Shown piece by piece: positions 43,447 through 55,524 of a stretch of DNA of 64,000 nt. Position 1 is the first letter of the stretch. Every line of letters starts with the position of its first letter. The notes beneath the pieces are model-generated. The model made no database searches and was not told the DNA's origin. It saw only the letters and a program-made list of their open reading frames with translations. The position numbers and the translations under genes were made by a program. The stretch is from the NCBI GenBank assembly GCA_944472155.2, contig OX235273.1:102384582-102448581 (forward strand), in the 5' to 3' direction. The DNA comes from Trichobilharzia szidati. Lineage: Eukaryota > Platyhelminthes > Trematoda > Strigeidida > Schistosomatidae.

Positions 43447-43559
43447 TGCATAAATAGGAATTTGGAAATTATTCATGTTTATTTTATGTTTCATAATTTT
43501 CGTTTTGCGTAATATTCTATAAAAATAATTTACTTAGCAAGGAAACAATGATAATAAGG

Positions 43560-43860
43560 CTACTTGAGGTCGCCTTTAGTTGGAAGACTGCTAATCAAAG
43601 CGACTGAAGTTGAATTGAAAATCTGGATCCCAGACGAATTCGAACCAATAGCCTATGAATTACCAGTCAACTGCTCATTCAGCAAAGTTAAGAGACTTAA
43701 ATATTAAACACGCCATAACTAGTGGTGATTAGAGTGAAACGATGACCTAGTCAAATCTCGTAGCTCAGCTGGTACACTGACGAATTCTGCTGTGACTCAG
43801 ATTTTCATTCCACCCCGTCCCATCATCACTCAACAACGTCAATGACAGTTAGCTAACTTA
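43560..43860. repeat. degenerate tRNA-like SINE pieces
   Basis: A B-box complement (GAATTCGAACC) at about 43635 and an A-box-like TAGCTCAGCTGGTACAC at about 43760 suggest an old inverted SINE pair. The family is not assignable. Confidence 0.35.
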
Positions 43861-43969
43861 AGGTTATCTCAGGTAATTTCACTACAGACAGAAATATGTT
43901 TGATAAGATAGAAAAGAGTGTGGTAATAAAAAGAAGGTATTCAAATGAACATTATCTTGAATAACCATC

Positions 43970-44865
43970 ACTGATGACATTCCTAATTGTGATAGACTGG
44001 TTTATGCATCAGACTGTGAGAAACGTGAAGATAGGAACGCGTTGAACCAATAAGAAGATTTTAGAGCATCTGGACTTCGTGGACTATATATGTATAACGT
44101 CACACAAACGCGAAGAATTACAGACGAAAACCAGCAAACTGGTAGAAGAAACAAGACCTGAAATGAACGTAGAGGAGACAAGAGATAATGAAAATAACCA
44201 ACCAACGACAGCAAACACCAGTCACTACCAATGACAGAAATCTGAAAGACGTCACTTTCTTTGCTTGCCTAGGAAGCGTTGTTTCAACTACAGGTGGCAC
44301 AGATTAGGCTATTAAAGCCAGTTGGAATCGGAAAGGCAAGGTCTGGCAGACATTATTCACTCTGAATCCACTTTGAAAACTGGCTGCACTCAGCAACTAA
44401 ATTCGAATTTTCGCAACAAATGCTAAGTCAGTTCTTCAATATTGGTCAGAGACTTGGCGCGCCACTAAAAGCATTTCCAAAATCCTGTTGCAGACTTTTA
44501 TCAGCAGCCGCCTTTACTCTATAGTGCAGAATAGATGGCCGACAAGAAAGAATCAGCAACAAGAGACACTGGGAACTGACCAGTCAAGAACCCATTGCTC
44601 GAAAAATATATCGAATCAAATCAAGACCAGTAGGACACCAGCTGAGAAGACCGTTGAGTGACAGCACGAGCCAGGCACATCCTATAGTGAAACCCGAATG
44701 GGAATGAAGAGGTCAGTGTCTGAGTGTGACATGCACAAGATCATGTGAGGAGGAGATAAGAGCCTAAGGGCAATCTTGTGGCTCACTACAGGGGACTTCA
44801 GACAATAGAATGGAGTGGGGACATGCTGTTCCACTCAGAACCCAAGGAAATAATAATGATAAACT
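43970..44865 (+). pseudogene. RTE reverse transcriptase remnant
   Basis: Starts in the FLIVIDWFMHQTVRNVKIGT region, passes the mutated LEHLDFVDYICIT catalytic region, KVTFFACLGSVVSTTGGT, SVLQYWSETWRATKSIS, and a terminal TGCTGTTCCACTCAGAACCC with an AATAATGATAA tail. It lacks the CAGT duplication (AAGTCAGTTCTTCAA at 44425). Many stops. Confidence 0.7.
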
Positions 44866-45009
44866 AAATAATCAACTTAGTACTTAAACACAGTATGTGA
44901 GTAAAGATTCCGTAAAAATATAAACGGCATCAGTTTTGGAGTTTATGCTAAATAAAGGAGCCAAAGTAATTCAGTTAAATAATTCCCAAATAATAGCAGA
45001 TATGAGATG

Positions 45010-45235
45010 AGTACAGGTTCATTTAAAGTTTGACCACAAACTGACTTCCTTAGAGAGCCATTGAAAACCACAGAGTATTAGACAGCTGCTTCGTTCTAGT
45101 TTGGGACTCTTCAACAGTACATACCTATGACCCCGAGAGGAATCAAACCCAAAACTTTCAGACTACAGGGTGAACTAGTTTACCATTCAGTGGTTCTCTG
45201 ACTGCAGTTAGTTTATGGCCAAAATTGAAATCAAT
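45010..45235 (-). repeat. family B SINE (minus)
   Basis: AGAGAGCCATTGAAAACCAC, TAGTTTGGGACTCTTCAACA and the B-box complement GGAATCAAACCC. It is followed by a short plus-oriented GTGGTTCTCTGACTG tail. Confidence 0.65.
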
Positions 45236-45359
45236 CAAGTTTATGCATTCGTAGGCCCAAACAACCCGAAACTCACTAAAAACGTAAGATTCAAATACGA
45301 GATTCCATAGGAAAATATGTATCTGTTATGTTGCTATTATAAAGGGTTATTTGTCAACT

Positions 45360-46085
45360 CCGTGAAACAATATATTCTTTCGAATGAATCCTGCTTGGCC
45401 AGTGTCTACCGAAAACAGGAATACAGACAACAATAAAGGAGACAGAGATGATAAAGATAACTGACCACCACCACCAACAACAACAACAAGCACCAGTCAC
45501 TGTGAACAGGAGAAGTCTAAAGGAAGTCGTGTCTTCCACTCACCTGACCTAGGCAACATTATTTCAGCCACAGGCAGAGCAGACGAGAATGTCAAAGACA
45601 GGATTTACACTAATCTGAAATCAGTATAAAAATTTGCTGTAACTAAGCACAAGGAACAAAATTAGTAATTTCAACACTAATCTCAAGGCAGACAGTGTTT
45701 GTATGTGGTCCAGAGACTTGCTGTGTCACCAAAAGCAGACTTTCATTGACAATTGCTTTCACTAGCTCGATCCTGAAGATCAGATGGAAGGCCAGAAAAG
45801 ATTAGCAACAAGAAACTCTGACAAAGAACCACCCAAGAAATATACCAAAGGACATGGAGACCGTTCAGCGACATCAAGTGTCATGTAGATCCTCTGTTCG
45901 AAACCGAATAGGAAACGACGAGTTGGGCATCGGTCTGAGGGTGACATAGTAGAGATTTTATAAAGAGGAAATGATAGCTTATGGGTAATAGTGGAACCGG
46001 CTAAAAAGGACTGTAGGGACCAGGGTGTAATGGAAATATGATACTGATGCCCTGTGTTGCACTTGGAACCCAATGGAATAATAGT
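45360..46085 (+). pseudogene. RTE remnant
   Basis: Connection region with a Gln-like repeat (CCACCACCAACAACAACAAC at 45467), a RSLKEVVSSTHLT segment, FINTNLKADSVCMWSRDLLC and a terminal segment ending ACTTGGAACCCAATGGAATA. Strongly decayed. Confidence 0.65.
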
Positions 46086-46720
46086 GTCTAGCCACTGCTG
46101 GAGACCCTCGGTTATGATCACAGAGCTGCTATAAGGGGATGCACACTTGTATGTAAAACTGTGCTCATCTTGAAATCAGCTCTAAAGATGCTATCTAGAT
46201 TGAGGATGACAGCTTTATAATTAAGGAGTAACAGAAAAGGGGTAAGGCGTGAAAATAATTCAATCTAATGTATTAAGTGACTATACATCTAAGTATTTAT
46301 GACTTATGTCACCATACCAGTTCAGTATGTCTTAAAAAATCATATAATTTACCGATTTTCTGTAATAAGATACAAACTATAAGTGCGCACTGTTCTAATT
46401 CGTAAACTTGTCATATCTACCTGCATATTAGAGTGAAGTCAGAATATAATAAGACAATTCCATTTTAGGAATACCGAATAATAAAAAGATAATTTAGATT
46501 GGATTTTGATTGACAGTACTTGTGTCAGACTTTGCAAATATTTTTAGGTGACATAAACTGATTTCGCAATTAGGATCGAATTGTAAAAATTAATAGGCGA
46601 TTCGAGTAAGAAAATGGTACTAACTTAAGAAGTCTTTAATTATTACTCTTATCTATTCATGCACCTTCCTGTTCATACGTTTCACTGAGATTGAATATCT
46701 TTAATTTGTTACATAGGACC
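46086..46720. other. no feature recognised
   Basis: AT-rich intronic sequence with no supported feature. Confidence 0.35.
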
Positions 46721-46724
46721 CTTA

Positions 46725-47055
46725 AACGGATGTGATGTGATATCGCCTGGATTATAAAACCACGCATTTCGTGCTGTTTTGGACTTGTCAGACGGACGTA
46801 ACTGCTCCCTAGTAAGAGATGGTGTCCTCACTGACAATTTAATATAGTATGCATAGCTTAAAACGCAGAAGTATGCATCCTAAATTCTAGTCCTAGTCTC
46901 AACCAAACACATAACTTTAGGTTATTAATCCCTGTAAATATCGAGACATCTGTTCAAGAACCCCTTCTTTTGAGTAGTATTCACCCACCAGGGTGCGAAC
47001 CCAAGTACCTACAGTCTACAATGTGAGCTGGTGAAAACTGTTTTGTGATCCGTAA
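46725..47055 (-). repeat. family A hammerhead SINE (minus) and family B scrap
   Basis: Minus-strand core CTGACAA at 46785-46791 (only G8 changed from CTGANGA), helix II GTCC/GCAC weak, GAAA intact at 46767-46770. 46970-47040 has a minus B-box (GGTGCGAACCCAAGTACCT) of family B type. Confidence 0.6.
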
Positions 47056-47329
47056 CTTGCAACTTCTGAAAATTAATTTGATACTCATTAGCGAATGGCT
47101 GTATTCAGGAAGCGTCCTGAATTCCTATTGAGAATTGGTTAACATTGGAGTCTACTAGGTCAGGTAAGATTACACTTATTCACCACTGACAGTGGCTAGC
47201 AGTCGCACTATATACCGTGGAATCACAGAAGTTGGAATTCTTGGACCATTTGATATTTTCCCAGTGACAATGATCTACGACATCGCCTTGGAACTGTTGG
47301 TTAGCATAGATTCGATTGATTTCGATATT

Positions 47330-47450
47330 TAATCATAAACTGACTACATTTAGACAGCCGGTGAATGATCAACGAGTTCTTTTTGTAGTCTAAAGGTTCT
47401 GGGTTCGAATGTCAGTGGTTCCCTAACTGATATCACGTTTTACAAGGGCT
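47330..47450. repeat. family B SINE fragment
   Basis: CATAAACTGACTACATTTAG, GGGTTCGAATGTCAGTGG and GGTTCCCTAACTGATATCAC are pieces of a rearranged copy. Confidence 0.45.
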
Positions 47451-47869
47451 TACAGCTTACACAGATGCTGAACACTATAATTTTGTCAGAAGCACTTAGG
47501 TTTTCTACTTTCTGGGATTTATCAGAAATTCACATATAGACAGAATTTAAAAAATTCCATGATGCTCTTTGAAGTGAAGTTTGCATCACGTCTTTCTAAA
47601 GTCAAAAGATTTGTCTTTTTAGCCATCTGGACTATTTTTGCAGAATCATTTTACCTATTGTAATTACCAATAGACTGGTTCTGGAAAATTTGTCTATACA
47701 CAAAACAGAATTCTCAGTGTATTTCACTGAAAAGTGAATAGGTGTGAGTATATATAGCAGTTCAAATAAGTCATCAGGTGATTAAGACAATGGGAAATGG
47801 AGTAAATTCAGTACATTTCGATAGATTGAAAATTAGGCATCTGAGTGACTTAAGCAAGTGGCCGTACTA

Positions 47870-49300
47870 GTATTATTCGACAAAGTTCCAAAATGTAACT
47901 CAGGGCTTCAACACCACATTTCTGTTTCATTTCATTCTCTAAATTCCCCTTTAACTGTCCTTACGATAGTCCATAAGATTTCATCTCCTTCTTACACAAT
48001 CTTCTGCATGTCACACTTGGACACCAAGCTTGTCATTTCCCATTCGTGTTCCAAGTGAAGGTCTGACGCACGATGTGACTCAACGATCTCCTCACCGTAT
48101 GTCCAAACCCTTACCATTTTATCTGCATATTTATTGTGCCATGGATTCTTGGTTGGTTCATTTCCAGAATTCCTTATTCTTAATCCTTTCTGGTCATCTG
48201 ATCATCAGTGTAGATCGGAGGCAGTTGTTGATGACGTCTACTGTAGCCTGTTGGAAATGCTTTCCGCCGACGTGAGCGCTATACCTCTGAAACTTATAGA
48301 AGAACTGACCTGCCATTAGTGTTGTAAATTTAAATCCTATGCCTCATACTGAGTGCGACTGATTTTCTCTGTGATTTCAGAGTGATGAATGTAACAACCA
48401 AAACCAACTGGTTGTGGTTTGAACGCAGGAAACCGATCTCTGTGTCCTACTGCATAGCTGAACAAAACTTCCTTGAGACACACAAACAGTTACAAAACTC
48501 TACAAAGGCAGTAAAAGATGGTTATCTGTGGTTAGATCTATATGGTTCTATCTAAAAATAATAATATCATGGTCTCAAAATAACCACAACAGTGCCGTTA
48601 GGCAGCTATACAGACATGGTGAATTTCTAAGTACAAGGCAGATACTGTGGAACAAAATTAGTTAATCATAATTTAACTGTAAGAAGTATCCGAGAATCAA
48701 GCAGAATATTCATAACATGGTGGGATCAAAACTCCGTCCGGAAGAATCACACACCAATGTTTCGCGCGGACAATCCAAGGTCAGGATGACCTTGATTCAC
48801 TCAAACGAAATCACATCACAATACAACATATTATAAATGTATCGCACAACCACAAAGAAAAGAATTAGAGACTAAACAGTGACAAAAACAAATAATTAAG
48901 ATCAAATCGACGTATGGTATACAGTCTTAGAGGAACCGGATAGTAATTACAAAGTTAGTTGAAGCATTCAAATAAGTATGGATATTGTGATTAGATCGTT
49001 GAAGAGGGATTATCCAAACAATTATTCTGTCACAATGAAGGTTTATTTTGCGGTCGTGATCCTATCCTCACTGGCTTTGACACTCTCATCCATGATGCCT
49101 GTGGTTTAAACAATGCTGCCTAGATAATTGAAAGTGGTAACTCCTTTAAAATTCCTCCTGTTGATGGTAACTGATTGTTGTTGTTGTGTCAGTCAGGTAT
49201 CTAAATCATCTCTGTCTTCTCTGCGTTCATTTGTAGTCCTATCTTCGTACAGTGTATGTTAGTCACGAATTCACAGAAATGCTTGAAGTTTACCTATCAG
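47870..49300 (-). pseudogene. RTE remnant (minus), interrupted
   Basis: 47870-48370 (minus) covers the RTE C-terminal third (a FQNLRNQS/WRRSCEEG-like tail and the SETW region in pieces). 49010-49300 (minus) covers the connection region, including the Q-run (CAACAACAACAATCAGTTAC). 48375-49000 is unrelated A-rich sequence, probably inserted. Confidence 0.55.
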
Positions 49301-49970
49301 TTTTTACGTTTAACTCAACTACCTCAAATGTCATCATTTTACTGTAATCAGCTGATAGATCGCCAGACCAGCAATTCACAGGACGCTCTCTGAAGCAGCC
49401 GCTGAGACCTAGACTCCCAGTTTCCCCTTCAGTCATCGCTGACTGCATAAGCCTAACTACATAAAAATGTTATCTTTCATTCTTTTCATTAACTGCTGAA
49501 AATACTTCCCAAAAAGGGACTACTTTTCAACATCAGACAATTGCTTGACCTACTGCTGTAACACTAATGATTCAATAAATTAAGGCTAATTACAGGTTGA
49601 GTGAAAAGCAATCAAAATTTGACTAATGACGTTTATTCAACAAACACCTGGCCCATTTTTTGTAACATAGTATATAAAAGCTGCGTTTTAATTAATCATT
49701 ATAACTGTTTATTTTGGTAATGCCAAATTGTAATGTGATCAGCAAATTTAAGGTCAGATTGAAATTATCATTGGTATTAAAGCCTAATTACTTTATGCTT
49801 TGAATTAAAGGACAGTTTAAAACGACTTCTGTTTAAGGAAAATAGAGAGGTGCTTGTTTGTTCACTGAAAAACAGAATTCACCAAACGTAAATGAGAATA
49901 TCTGATAAGTTGCTACACTATTGGAATAAATTAGATCACAGGTAAACTTGAGCACTGTGCTAGTATGCTA
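49301..49970. other. no feature recognised
   Basis: No supported feature. Confidence 0.3.
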
Positions 49971-49974
49971 TTCC

Positions 49975-50065
49975 AAATTAGTTTGTTTAATGGATACACA
50001 TCAATCACAGTGAAACAAGATTGTTTACTGGATAGCTGATTCATTGTTCTTAATCTGGAAAGCTA
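49975..50065 (-). mobile_element. PLE 3' end-like segment
   Basis: GTTTGTTTAATGGATACACATC, GTGAAACAAGATTGTTTACT and GGATAGCTGATTCATTGTTC parallel the minus-strand PLE terminus at 32510-32590. The GAAACGTC core is replaced. Confidence 0.5.
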
Positions 50066-50251
50066 GCAGCTGAGCTTTTGAATAGTCGTCTAAGGTTGGT
50101 AACGCAAGTCTCAGAAGATCTGTCAGCATAACTGCCAAGATCAGTAGATGTCTGTCTCCACCAAGACACAGGCTCCTAAATTTCTGTAACGCTTCTTATC
50201 TCTCTACCTGGCTGTCATACCCTGAAATCAAACGTTAAACAATTTTACCTC

Positions 50252-50434
50252 ATGACATCTCTGTGCTAACTCCACACGAAATATTGTAGGCAACTTTCGC
50301 CCAACATCTTGTCAACACCCCAAGCACCACCGTCTTCGCCATCGCATTGTAAATGCCCACCAGTTCAGCAACGGCGTCAAAATCCAAATTTTTCCTCCTT
50401 CGAAGGCTGCAGGTAGAGGGATCTTCATCTGGTC
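50252..50434 (-). other. unexplained GC-rich open stretch with splice-like borders
   Basis: I do not recognise this. On the minus strand an acceptor-like TTTCTGCTTTCGACCAG precedes about 60 open codons (EDPSTCSLRRRKNLDFDAVA ... AELVGIYNAMAKTVVLG ... LTRCWAKVAYNISCGVSTEM) ending in TGA at about 50252. The base composition is clearly richer in G+C than its surroundings. It could be the last exon of an antisense gene nested in the Hv1 intron, or retroelement sequence. The adjoining 50070-50230 (minus) has a second acceptor-like TTGATTTCAG. The neighbouring PLE terminus slightly favours a mobile origin. Confidence 0.35.
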
Positions 50435-50439
50435 GAAAG

Positions 50440-51100
50440 CAGAAATATGTTAATAAACAATAAATTATCTTCCAAATGTCACCGAATGTGAAATACTCAG
50501 TAAACAGATTATTGGTTCTATAATGACCAAATTTCGGGGTTTTACAGAAGTATGGTTTGTCTTTAGCCAAATAACTCTATCACTGATACAAGAAGTTATC
50601 TTAATCCCTGTAGAGAGTCCAGTGTTCTGTACAATATTGCGTTATGCTGTGTTGTACGGTTATACATCATAAATATTAAAGGCGTTAGGTAGGTAGAAAC
50701 CTTAGGCATTTGACAAACCAGGTCTGTTTAAATCAGTAAGTGGGCTCTTCACAGTTTGACTATGAAGTCTTCGTTAGGTAGGCAATTTATTTGAAGACAT
50801 TTTCAACTCAAAATGCTTTTAAATTCTGAAGAATACATTATCCTACCTAGCCTCTATTTTGATATGGCATTTTAACAATTCAGAACTAGATAGGAAGTAA
50901 GCAAAAGGTGAAGAGACTGATATGTGCTGGTGATTTATGAATTAATTGATAGTTGCTCGTGGAAGTGAAAATCACTTTGCTAAAGTACATTAAACTATGA
51001 AGAATTGGGTGGAACCTACTCATATTGCTACCCACAACCTTCAATCTGATTTGGAATTTGATTTTTTTGTTATGTGGCTTATGCCTTACTAGATGACACA
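50440..51100. other. no feature recognised
   Basis: No supported feature. The short ORFs here have no recognisable domain. Confidence 0.35.
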
Positions 51101-51104
51101 TCTG

Positions 51105-51345
51105 TTGTGCGTCAGTGGTTCTTTAGCAGAATGCTCACCAATCCGTCGTACGGGGTCGTGGGTTCAACTCCTGGCCAACGAACTCCTAAGCCTTGCTTAG
51201 GCAGAAGTAAACCCGGTAAAAAGAGAAAGTTGGGCGTGTAGCTAACAATCTCACCCTGTAAGAGAAAACACCACCGCTACTGAAACTTCAAAGTTCATGC
51301 TTGAAACCCCATATCCCACTCGAAAAGCAGAGAAAATAAACAACA
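51105..51345 (+). repeat. family C SINE
   Basis: Head TTGTGCGTCAGTGGTTCTTT, AGCAGAATGCTCACCAATCC, B box GGTTCAACTCC, body AAAGAGAAAGTTGGGCGTGT and tail ATCCCACTCGAAAAGCAG. Confidence 0.75.
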
Positions 51346-51540
51346 AAATAATGTGTCTATTAATTGCTGATTCGTCTGAGTACCAGTCTTCTAGAAATCC
51401 TCTGGTATTTACCCTGTGGCTACTCTTTAAAATTTCTACATGTTCCTAGTCAAACTGGTGACCATGCCTGTCTATATGTATCGATACGAAAGTATACACG
51501 TCGCGTCTTTTGATGACTAGTTTTGTTCTGATTCGGATTG
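51345..51540 (-). mobile_element. PLE fragment
   Basis: TGATTCGTCTGAGTACCAGT and CTTCTAGAAATCCTCTGGTA match 14105-14150 and 26020-26060, the minus-strand segment after the PLE endonuclease (REFLEAW-like translation). Confidence 0.55.
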
Positions 51541-52310
51541 AAGGAGACGCCCACTATTACCAAGATAGTGCTTATCAGACTTCATGCAATTCATCTTATA
51601 GATGGTGCTGATCTCGTCTTCATTTGCTGTTATTTGGGTCTTTTGGTCTCCATATAATATTGAATGAACTTACTGTGCTGGTGTGTGAGTGTGTGTGCGA
51701 TATGTGTTCCAAATGGGCTTAGCATTACTTCTGCTGATGATAATTTCCTTTTTTCATGTTTTATGGCACAATACAATATCCACCTGAACTATTTTCAATT
51801 TATCTTACTCATTTTCCAAGTGGACCACCATTTTTTGAATGTCCATTCATTCCAATATCTCCCGTAACATTTTCACCAATGTCTTTGCACTCTATATAAA
51901 GTGTTCCAAGCTGAAGTGGTACTATTGTGTGTGTGAGTGAGGGGCTTGGCATAAATCCACGTGTCCGCATATAGAGGTGTTGCTGTGGCGTGAAATACTT
52001 ACAAACGATGCACAATTACAACTTTGAGTACACACTTTCCAACAGAACTATTATTGGATTTCAGTTTTTAACATACCTCATCCAACTTGATTAGTACATT
52101 TAAAAACGATTAGTCCTTTAAATAAATTTCGAGAGAATTTTCTGAGAAATATGATGTATTTGAGCAATACACTTCGAACAATCTGATCACACACACATCT
52201 ACTTGTCTATTCAGTTTGTCTAAAAGTGTAGAATCAGAAAGTTCATTTAGACAAAGTAATAAGCGTTTCAGGAGTTAAGATAATAATATTTTAACTGAAC
52301 AAAGAATATT
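51541..52310. other. mostly unrecognised intronic sequence
   Basis: Near 52150-52205 the motif CACTTCGAACAATCTGATCA repeats that at about 40545-40575, marking an uncharacterised dispersed repeat. AAAGAATATTCTTT is at 52301-52314. Otherwise no feature. Confidence 0.35.
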
Positions 52311-52311
52311 C

Positions 52312-52660
52312 TTTTCACCAGTTTGACCACGGATTGATATCAGTTAGAGAACCATTGAAAACCAGGAAGTATTGGACAGCTGTTTCATCCTAGTTTGGGA
52401 ATCATCAGCAGTACGCACTCACTGTAGTTCGAACCCAGGACCTTCCGGTTACAAGGCAAGCTGTCTATACCATTCAGCCACTGGGACCCGATTCAATGAA
52501 CCATGAATTCTAACTTCTACCAATTCATGATTTAGCTCACACCAACCATGTCATGGTGGGAAATCCATCCTCACACTTGACTGGATGGACCTCACTGGTC
52601 ACGACGTCTCACTAGAACTCCAGGAAACTCCATCCTGTAGCAAGTCACTAGCGAGCATCT
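52312..52660 (-). repeat. family B SINE, full length (minus)
   Basis: Covers the tail (AGTTAGAGAACCATTGAAAA), B-box complement (GTTCGAACCCAGGACCT), AGCCACTGGGACCCGATTCA, and the distal GTCACGACGTCTCACTAGAA to GCAAGTCACTAGCGAGCATC. It is the best complete copy of the family. Confidence 0.85.
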
Positions 52661-52800
52661 GAACAAAGAACATTCTTTCCAATAACTTCAACATCAGGTT
52701 CTACAGTTATATATACATAATAGTGAATGAATAAGTGTTATTATGTATATATAACTGTAGAACCTGATGATGAAGTTATTGAAAAGAATATTCTTTGTTC
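52661..52800. mobile_element. PLE-type terminal hairpin
   Basis: 62-bp arms 52661-52722 and 52739-52800 are reverse complements with three mismatches, separated by 16 bp. The right arm reads CCTGATGATGAAGTTATTGA then AAAGAATATTCTTT, a hammerhead-like order of a CTGATGA box, GAAA and a palindromic helix. Confidence 0.75.
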
Positions 52801-53655
52801 ATCAACCATTCTTTTGAGAATAATATTTGAAAATGCTTTTTGTCATATAATCACATGAAGATTACTAGCGTAGATTAAGTGTACCCGAGAATTGTTTTCG
52901 CACACACATAGAGAAGACTTCATTTTTTGGATGCCTATGGCCTCAGTATCCTCTTTTGTCCGCTTTAACTTCAATCTTATGATTCATATCAAAAATATGC
53001 TTCATTATAGATAAAGCTAGTAGCCTAAATGCTTTGTTTATCCTGGTTTCAGAGATCAACTGTTTTTTCAAACACATTCATCCACTCGCTCATGCAGACC
53101 ATGACTACTCCTCCATCTGTATGTGTCTGCATACATGCCTAAGGTGGCGTACAGTATGGTATGTGACGTAGATATTTGTACAGCGTGTTAGAACATCTGT
53201 TAGATTATGTTTTTCTGGCTTTCTTTATAATTACATGCCAGGTGGCAGATTAAGGTTTACACATGACAGACTTTAACTTCTCTGTTAAGTATCATACCCA
53301 TTTATATCTCCTTTAAAAGGTAAATTACTATAGTCATCTTTATTTAGGACACAGTAATCTATGAACTTAATGGTCTTCTATTGTAGTTCATAAATTTCAA
53401 TGGATATCACTCCTTGACAATGGTCCATTTATGCTAGATCCCTCTGAATAAGCAGTTTTATCAAACCTCACTTGTAATGCAATGTTGTTGGATTTTTATA
53501 TGTAACTTAGAAAAAATGTTCAAGGCAGGAAATGTTAAATAAACAAGAACATGAGTTAGAGATTCACTTCCTTGTTCATCGAATAAATGTATAACTTCTC
53601 CTCATGCTGAATTATAAACAAACATAAAAGTAGCAGATGATACAATAATGGATTT
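52801..53655. other. no feature recognised
   Basis: AT-rich intronic sequence. No supported feature. Confidence 0.35.
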
Positions 53656-53659
53656 TATT

Positions 53660-53965
53660 AATTTTAAGTTTGACTACAAACTGACCCAAGTTAGAAAATT
53701 ACTGAAAACCCAGGAAGTTCTGGGAGATGTTGCTTCGACCTTGTTTGGGAATTCGCAGCAATACGGATCCATGACTCCAACATGGGTTGGACCCGATACC
53801 GTCAGCTTACGAGGCGAGCTTGTTGACTATTCAACTACGAAATGTCATAACGTGGGTTGTTGGGTCATTGGATTTCGTCCCAGTAGCTGAATGGTCGACA
53901 AGTTCGCCTAGTAATCTGACAGTTATGGTGGTTGTCTAACTGTAGTCACTTTATAGTCCAACTTA
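53660..53965. repeat. family B SINE inverted pair
   Basis: Minus half 53665-53835 (GTTTGACTACAAACTGACCC, GGGTTGGACCCGATACC). Plus half 53868-53960 (TTTCGTCCCAGTAGCTGAAT, GGTTGTCTAACTGTAGTCAC). The open frame across it is accidental. Confidence 0.65.
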
Positions 53966-54029
53966 ATGTGATAAATCTCGAATTAAGTATAATCAAGATA
54001 GTACTGGCAGGAATGTTATTCATTCCACA

Positions 54030-54960
54030 TTTTTCACCCTGAGAAATATGCTGAAATTCGCATTTTGTAATTTGTATTCTCAGTTCACTCAAGTAGCTAG
54101 CCAGGTTTTGGATGTTTTGAACTACTCCGCCGGTTAATTTAATAATAATAGTAATAATAATAGCTCTATTCTGGACAATATCTATATAATTTACAGAATT
54201 TTCAGTGGAGTTTAGTGAATGATATTTTCTTTTCGTCGAGGATCTTCAAATAGCATATTAATTGATAGCAGATCACGTGACACAATACTGTCTGGGATAG
54301 AGCGCAAACCGATCCATTATGATATTTCTTCTTTGTGTCCATCGAGAACTGCACGACATTTGATTGAAAGCCAATTATGGAAAGTTCAGAGGTACATTCT
54401 AAGACCCAAAGACATAGCTCAGGAGCAGATATCTCATGTATTCTGACTCTTCTCAAGTTTAATATGAACTTACAAATCAGCAGGTTGTAAATGTTTTAAA
54501 TACACGCCATGCAATGTAATAACAGAAGGTTTCGGTAGCTCAAGTTGTAAGCAGTTAAGCTGTTAATCGACTTGGCTGTAAATAAGCAAAACATCCTATT
54601 TCTGTTTTTGGATGACTTTGATTTAGCTGACTAATTATCACTACAGTTTGACGTGGGTAGACCCCAACTACTCATTTCGATCAATCAGTAGTATATATAT
54701 ATGAGATCAGATCAACACGCTGTTGTGATTTGTGCTGAATACGCATATATAGCTGCTTATCTTACTTATTAAGTTACAACTGTTTCAAATATTTAGTAAA
54801 TATCATTTCTGAATATCACCTATAGACTTACTGTATCTGTTATTCATTTTCACTACCACCTTTTATTATCTTATGTCAGGAAACTCGGTGTTTTTATACT
54901 ACTATTTTTCTTTAAATAGAGAGAAGACATTTTATAGGTTGATGTTTAAAGTTTTCGTAG
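54030..54960 (+). repeat. family E-type dispersed repeat, long copy
   Basis: 54060-54130 aligns with 57870-57960. 54660-54900 (GATCAATCAGTAGTATATAT, TAGTAAATATCATTTCTGAA, ATTATCTTATGTCAGGAAAC) aligns with 58610-58800. 54190-54300 resembles 58860-58960. The order is conserved, so both are copies of one long element of about 0.9 kb or more. No coding evidence. Confidence 0.5.
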
Positions 54961-55520
54961 AAGATTTGTTTATTTTTACCACAAATGCTTACAAAAATTT
55001 CCGCTTAGCTTAAATCAAATTTATTTCCTTAAGGAAAGAGGAGAAATCACCATCAGCAGCAGCAGCAGCGACAACAACAACACCACAAACAGACAAACAA
55101 ACAAATAACACGAAGAAAAGGCTCTTGGAAATGAAGATGTTATTGATTTCTAATTTTAACTGGCAATATTTTTATGGACTGACTGACTAAATGAATGAAT
55201 AAGGGGAAAAGGGAAGTTAGAAAGGTCAGCCTGATACAGTACTGCATTGGTATAGTTAGAGGTGATTGGCAGGAAATTTAAGGGGGTGGGGGTAAAGAGA
55301 TAAAAGCAATTGAGGATTAGTTAACCAAGGGTGTATTTTTCAAGTATAAAATAGTTAATTTTACATCGGTATTATCTAATTTAATTAAAGGCGATAATTA
55401 TTTGCTATTTTGGGTATAATAATCTTTACTCCTTATTCATTGACTTCGGTCAATAAATCCTACTGCGCATAAATAATCATTGAATAATAACATCTGATAC
55501 AGTAACTTCACTTACTTTGG
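54961..55520. other. no feature recognised
   Basis: A CAG/CAA repeat lies at 55055-55085. No gene or family recognised. Confidence 0.35.
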
Positions 55521-55524
55521 TTCA

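Noticed and set aside
54219..54446. 75-codon ORF (MIFSFRRGSSNSILIDSRSR...)
   Set aside because: It lies within a dispersed repeat whose partner near 58.86-58.96 kb does not conserve the frame.
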